A DNA stretch of 6,002 nucleotides. It comes from an uncultured Bacteroidota bacterium (GTDB taxonomy: Bacteria > Bacteroidota > Bacteroidia > Flavobacteriales > Schleiferiaceae). The notes under the pieces were generated by a model. It saw only the letters and a list, made by a program, of their open reading frames with translations. It was not told where the DNA came from and made no database searches. The DNA lies in contig CAJXMS010000144.1 in assembly GCA_913056475.1 (NCBI GenBank), positions 1 to 6,002 of the forward strand. The letters run 5' to 3'. How positions within the stretch are numbered: position 1 is the first letter of the stretch; the number at the start of each line of letters is the position of its first letter. This document shows positions 4,408 to 6,002 of the stretch, one piece after another. The position numbers and the translations under genes were made by a program.

Positions 4408-6002
4408 TTCCCTTCTGAAGTGTAATTTTTTTGATAAAACTTTTTATAACCTGAGACGTCCTGGCTGCGATAAAAAGTAGAAAAATTTACGTTCGAAATT
4501 ACAAATTGTTGAAAATTTACGCTTATCAGTTCTTTTTCAAGGGCCTTTTCGTTAACAAGCGTACTAAGGTAGCGCTTGGCACGGTCCCTATTGGCTAGCC
4601 CACTTACCGAGATAAGACTTTTATCGGTGCCCATCATAATGGTCTTTACCCGGAGTTGATCGTTGGGAAAGTAGCGCTGATTGAAGTTGGCCAGGGCGAT
4701 GGAAATTTTATTGGCGTCTGCCCTTTTCTGTGGAAAAAGAACCACGTAGCGATGCATACTGGAAAAGTCCTGTTTATACTTCCCTTGCTTATTGGCTTCC
4801 TGACCTCCTCCCTTTTCTGATGCGGGCAGTTGGCTAAGCAGTTCATCCGCCTTGGCCGCTTGCTCAGAGTCGGGAAACCGCTTTAACACTTTATTTAGCA
4901 ATTCCCGGTAGGCCTTTTCATCCCCGTTGTAGCCTTCGGCCAGCGCCTGGAGCAGCAAAAACATCGGCCCGTATTTGGTTTGCGGGTACTGTTCAAAGCC
5001 TTTCTTGGCCTGCTGGCGAGCATTGGAATAGCGCTCCTTGGCATAAGCTTGGTAAGCCTTCTCATAAGCCAACCTTACTTTTTTGAGATCAGGAGGTTCT
5101 GGACTTTTGCCATCGTTTTTAATGAGGTAAGCATACTTAGAATCCGGATGATTCTTTAAAATGAGCTTTTTATAGCGCTGAGCGGCCTGCGCATTGTCAT
5201 TGGCCTTATGGCTCACGTATAGGCCATACCACACCTTAACCTTTTTCTCATAATGGGGATAACGTTCCAGCAGCTCTTCATAGGTTTTGATGGTAGCAAG
5301 GTAATCCTGTATTTCTTCTTGGTACAAGAGGCCATTTTCCATCAAGGCACCTTGTATTTTTTCATGGCTTAGCGCCTTGGCGGAATCGGTCATGGGTACC
5401 TGGGCCAGGTAGGTATCCATTTGAAATTCGGGAGGGGTTTCTTCCCCTTCTGTGCCCCCTGCGTCTGCCTGGGCATTACTTTCCGCTCCGGATTGCGGCG
5501 TATTGGGATTAATACTCTTATCCTTCCGGCGCCAGTGGTCTTCCAGTTTTCGGTTGCCCCAGCGCTCCAAAAATTGGCTCACCCCGGCACTACGGAGCTG
5601 CGGGGAGTAAAAGTAAAACTTCTGGCTTCCGCCGCCCATCCCCGGAAGGTTGCCGGGCCCATCGCGGCCCTGTCCACTTTGAAAGGCCAGTTGGTCCATT
5701 TGTGCTTCTTGCTCGGCTCGTTTTTGGGCCTCGGCTTCCGCCTTTTTTTGGCGAATAATTTCCTCTACAATCTCTTTGCGTTGTTCCCTGCCCATTTTAG
5801 AAAGCGCCAGCAAGCTATCCTGAAGGGCTATGGTTTTAAGGTTTGCCACTAATTTGTCCAGGCTTTCTTTGAGAGCTTCCACCCGCTCGTAGGAAGGGTG
5901 GCTTCGTGGTAAATTCTGATAAGTGCTGTCATAAAAGGCTTGGGCCCGCTCGTATTGCTTCTCCTGGAAATTTAGCTGAGACAGCCACCAATAGCTAAGC
6001 CC
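4404..6002 (-). CDS. porW: T9SS/gliding motility protein PorW (SprE), N terminus beyond window edge
   Basis: PorW/SprE is an envelope TPR protein needed for type IX secretion and, in gliders, for motility. Seen: 532 codons, open without a stop to the window edge, so the gene is 5'-truncated; the lipoprotein signal and N-terminal TPRs expected of the family lie outside. Numbering visible residues from the edge: TPR-like helices at 1-60; a charged Lys/Glu/Arg/Gln coiled-coil at about 72-104; a Gly-rich linker; then the family hallmark FYFYSPQ...WGNRKLEDHWRRKDKS (129-163). An acidic low-complexity linker follows, then more TPR helices (about 220-390). The C-terminal domain at 416-532 (MHRYVVLFPQ through FVISNVNFSTFY to YKKFYQKNY) is characteristic of SprE-like proteins. 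A GTG at 5882 is internal, not the start. It overlaps bactofilin by 4 nt. Confidence 0.93.
   Translation of the reverse strand, partial: GLSYWWLSQLNFQEKQYERAQAFYDSTYQNLPRSHPSYERVEALKESLDKLVANLKTIALQDSLLALSKMGREQRKEIVEEIIRQKKAEAEAQKRAEQEAQMDQLAFQSGQGRDGPGNLPGMGGGSQKFYFYSPQLRSAGVSQFLERWGNRKLEDHWRRKDKSINPNTPQSGAESNAQADAGGTEGEETPPEFQMDTYLAQVPMTDSAKALSHEKIQGALMENGLLYQEEIQDYLATIKTYEELLERYPHYEKKVKVWYGLYVSHKANDNAQAAQRYKKLILKNHPDSKYAYLIKNDGKSPEPPDLKKVRLAYEKAYQAYAKERYSNARQQAKKGFEQYPQTKYGPMFLLLQALAEGYNGDEKAYRELLNKVLKRFPDSEQAAKADELLSQLPASEKGGGQEANKQGKYKQDFSSMHRYVVLFPQKRADANKISIALANFNQRYFPNDQLRVKTIMMGTDKSLISVSGLANRDRAKRYLSTLVNEKALEKELISVNFQQFVISNVNFSTFYRSQDVSGYKKFYQKNYTSEGK

Noticed and set aside
5421..5852. 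A 143-codon plus-strand frame opposite porW
   Set aside because: It is antisense to the hallmark motif region of porW, has no recognisable domain, and is consistent with a composition shadow.
5880..5882. GTG at 5882 as the start codon of the porW gene
   Set aside because: The frame stays open for 40 more codons to the window edge and the upstream residues (for example SYWWLSQLNFQEKQYERAQ) look like a TPR helix, so the GTG is an internal valine.

Overview
The window is part of a Bacteroidota (Bacteroidetes) chromosome. All supported genes lie on the minus strand, so transcription runs from high to low coordinates. Three things place it in this phylum. The rightmost gene is a PorW/SprE-type protein, a component of the type IX secretion system (T9SS) and gliding machinery known only from this phylum. 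The ATP synthase subunit a carries a signal peptide and a His-rich extracytoplasmic N-terminal domain, as is typical of the phylum. No start codon has a recognisable Shine-Dalgarno sequence, and the one good promoter match has the Bacteroidota form (TTTG, spacer, TAnnTTTG). No closer lineage can be fixed from the sequence.

Layout in transcription order: (1) 6002-4404, porW/sprE, missing its N terminus at the window edge; (2) 4407-3991, bactofilin; (3) 4037-3783, AtpZ-like two-helix protein; (4) 3786-3382, an uncharacterised four-helix membrane protein in the usual atpI position; (5) 3292-2231, atpB (subunit a); (6) 2162-1965, atpE (subunit c); (7) 1852-1340, atpF (subunit b); (8) 1336-779, atpH (delta); (9) 746-1, atpA (alpha), cut at its C terminus by the window edge. 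The gamma, beta and epsilon genes are not in the window.

The genes fall into two blocks. The first four overlap one another (4, 47 and 4 nt), which suggests one translationally coupled unit of PorW, bactofilin, AtpZ and the four-helix protein. An 89-nt gap with a strong Bacteroidota promoter match follows, and then the core Fo/F1 genes with short spacers. The atpE gene is flanked by a T-rich leader upstream and a long GC-rich hairpin just downstream. This arrangement would fit the need for many more c subunits than other subunits per enzyme.

Functionally, atpB/E/F make the membrane Fo motor and stator, and atpH/A contribute to the stator link and the F1 head. AtpZ and the four-helix protein are likely assembly or ion-handling accessories. 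PorW and bactofilin belong to envelope and cytoskeletal biology, and T9SS is itself driven by the proton motive force. No mobile element, CRISPR array, tRNA or rRNA was seen, and no gene-free stretch exceeds about 110 bases. I see no new multi-gene system. The least understood items are the four-helix protein, the His-rich domain of subunit a, and the regulatory structures around atpE.
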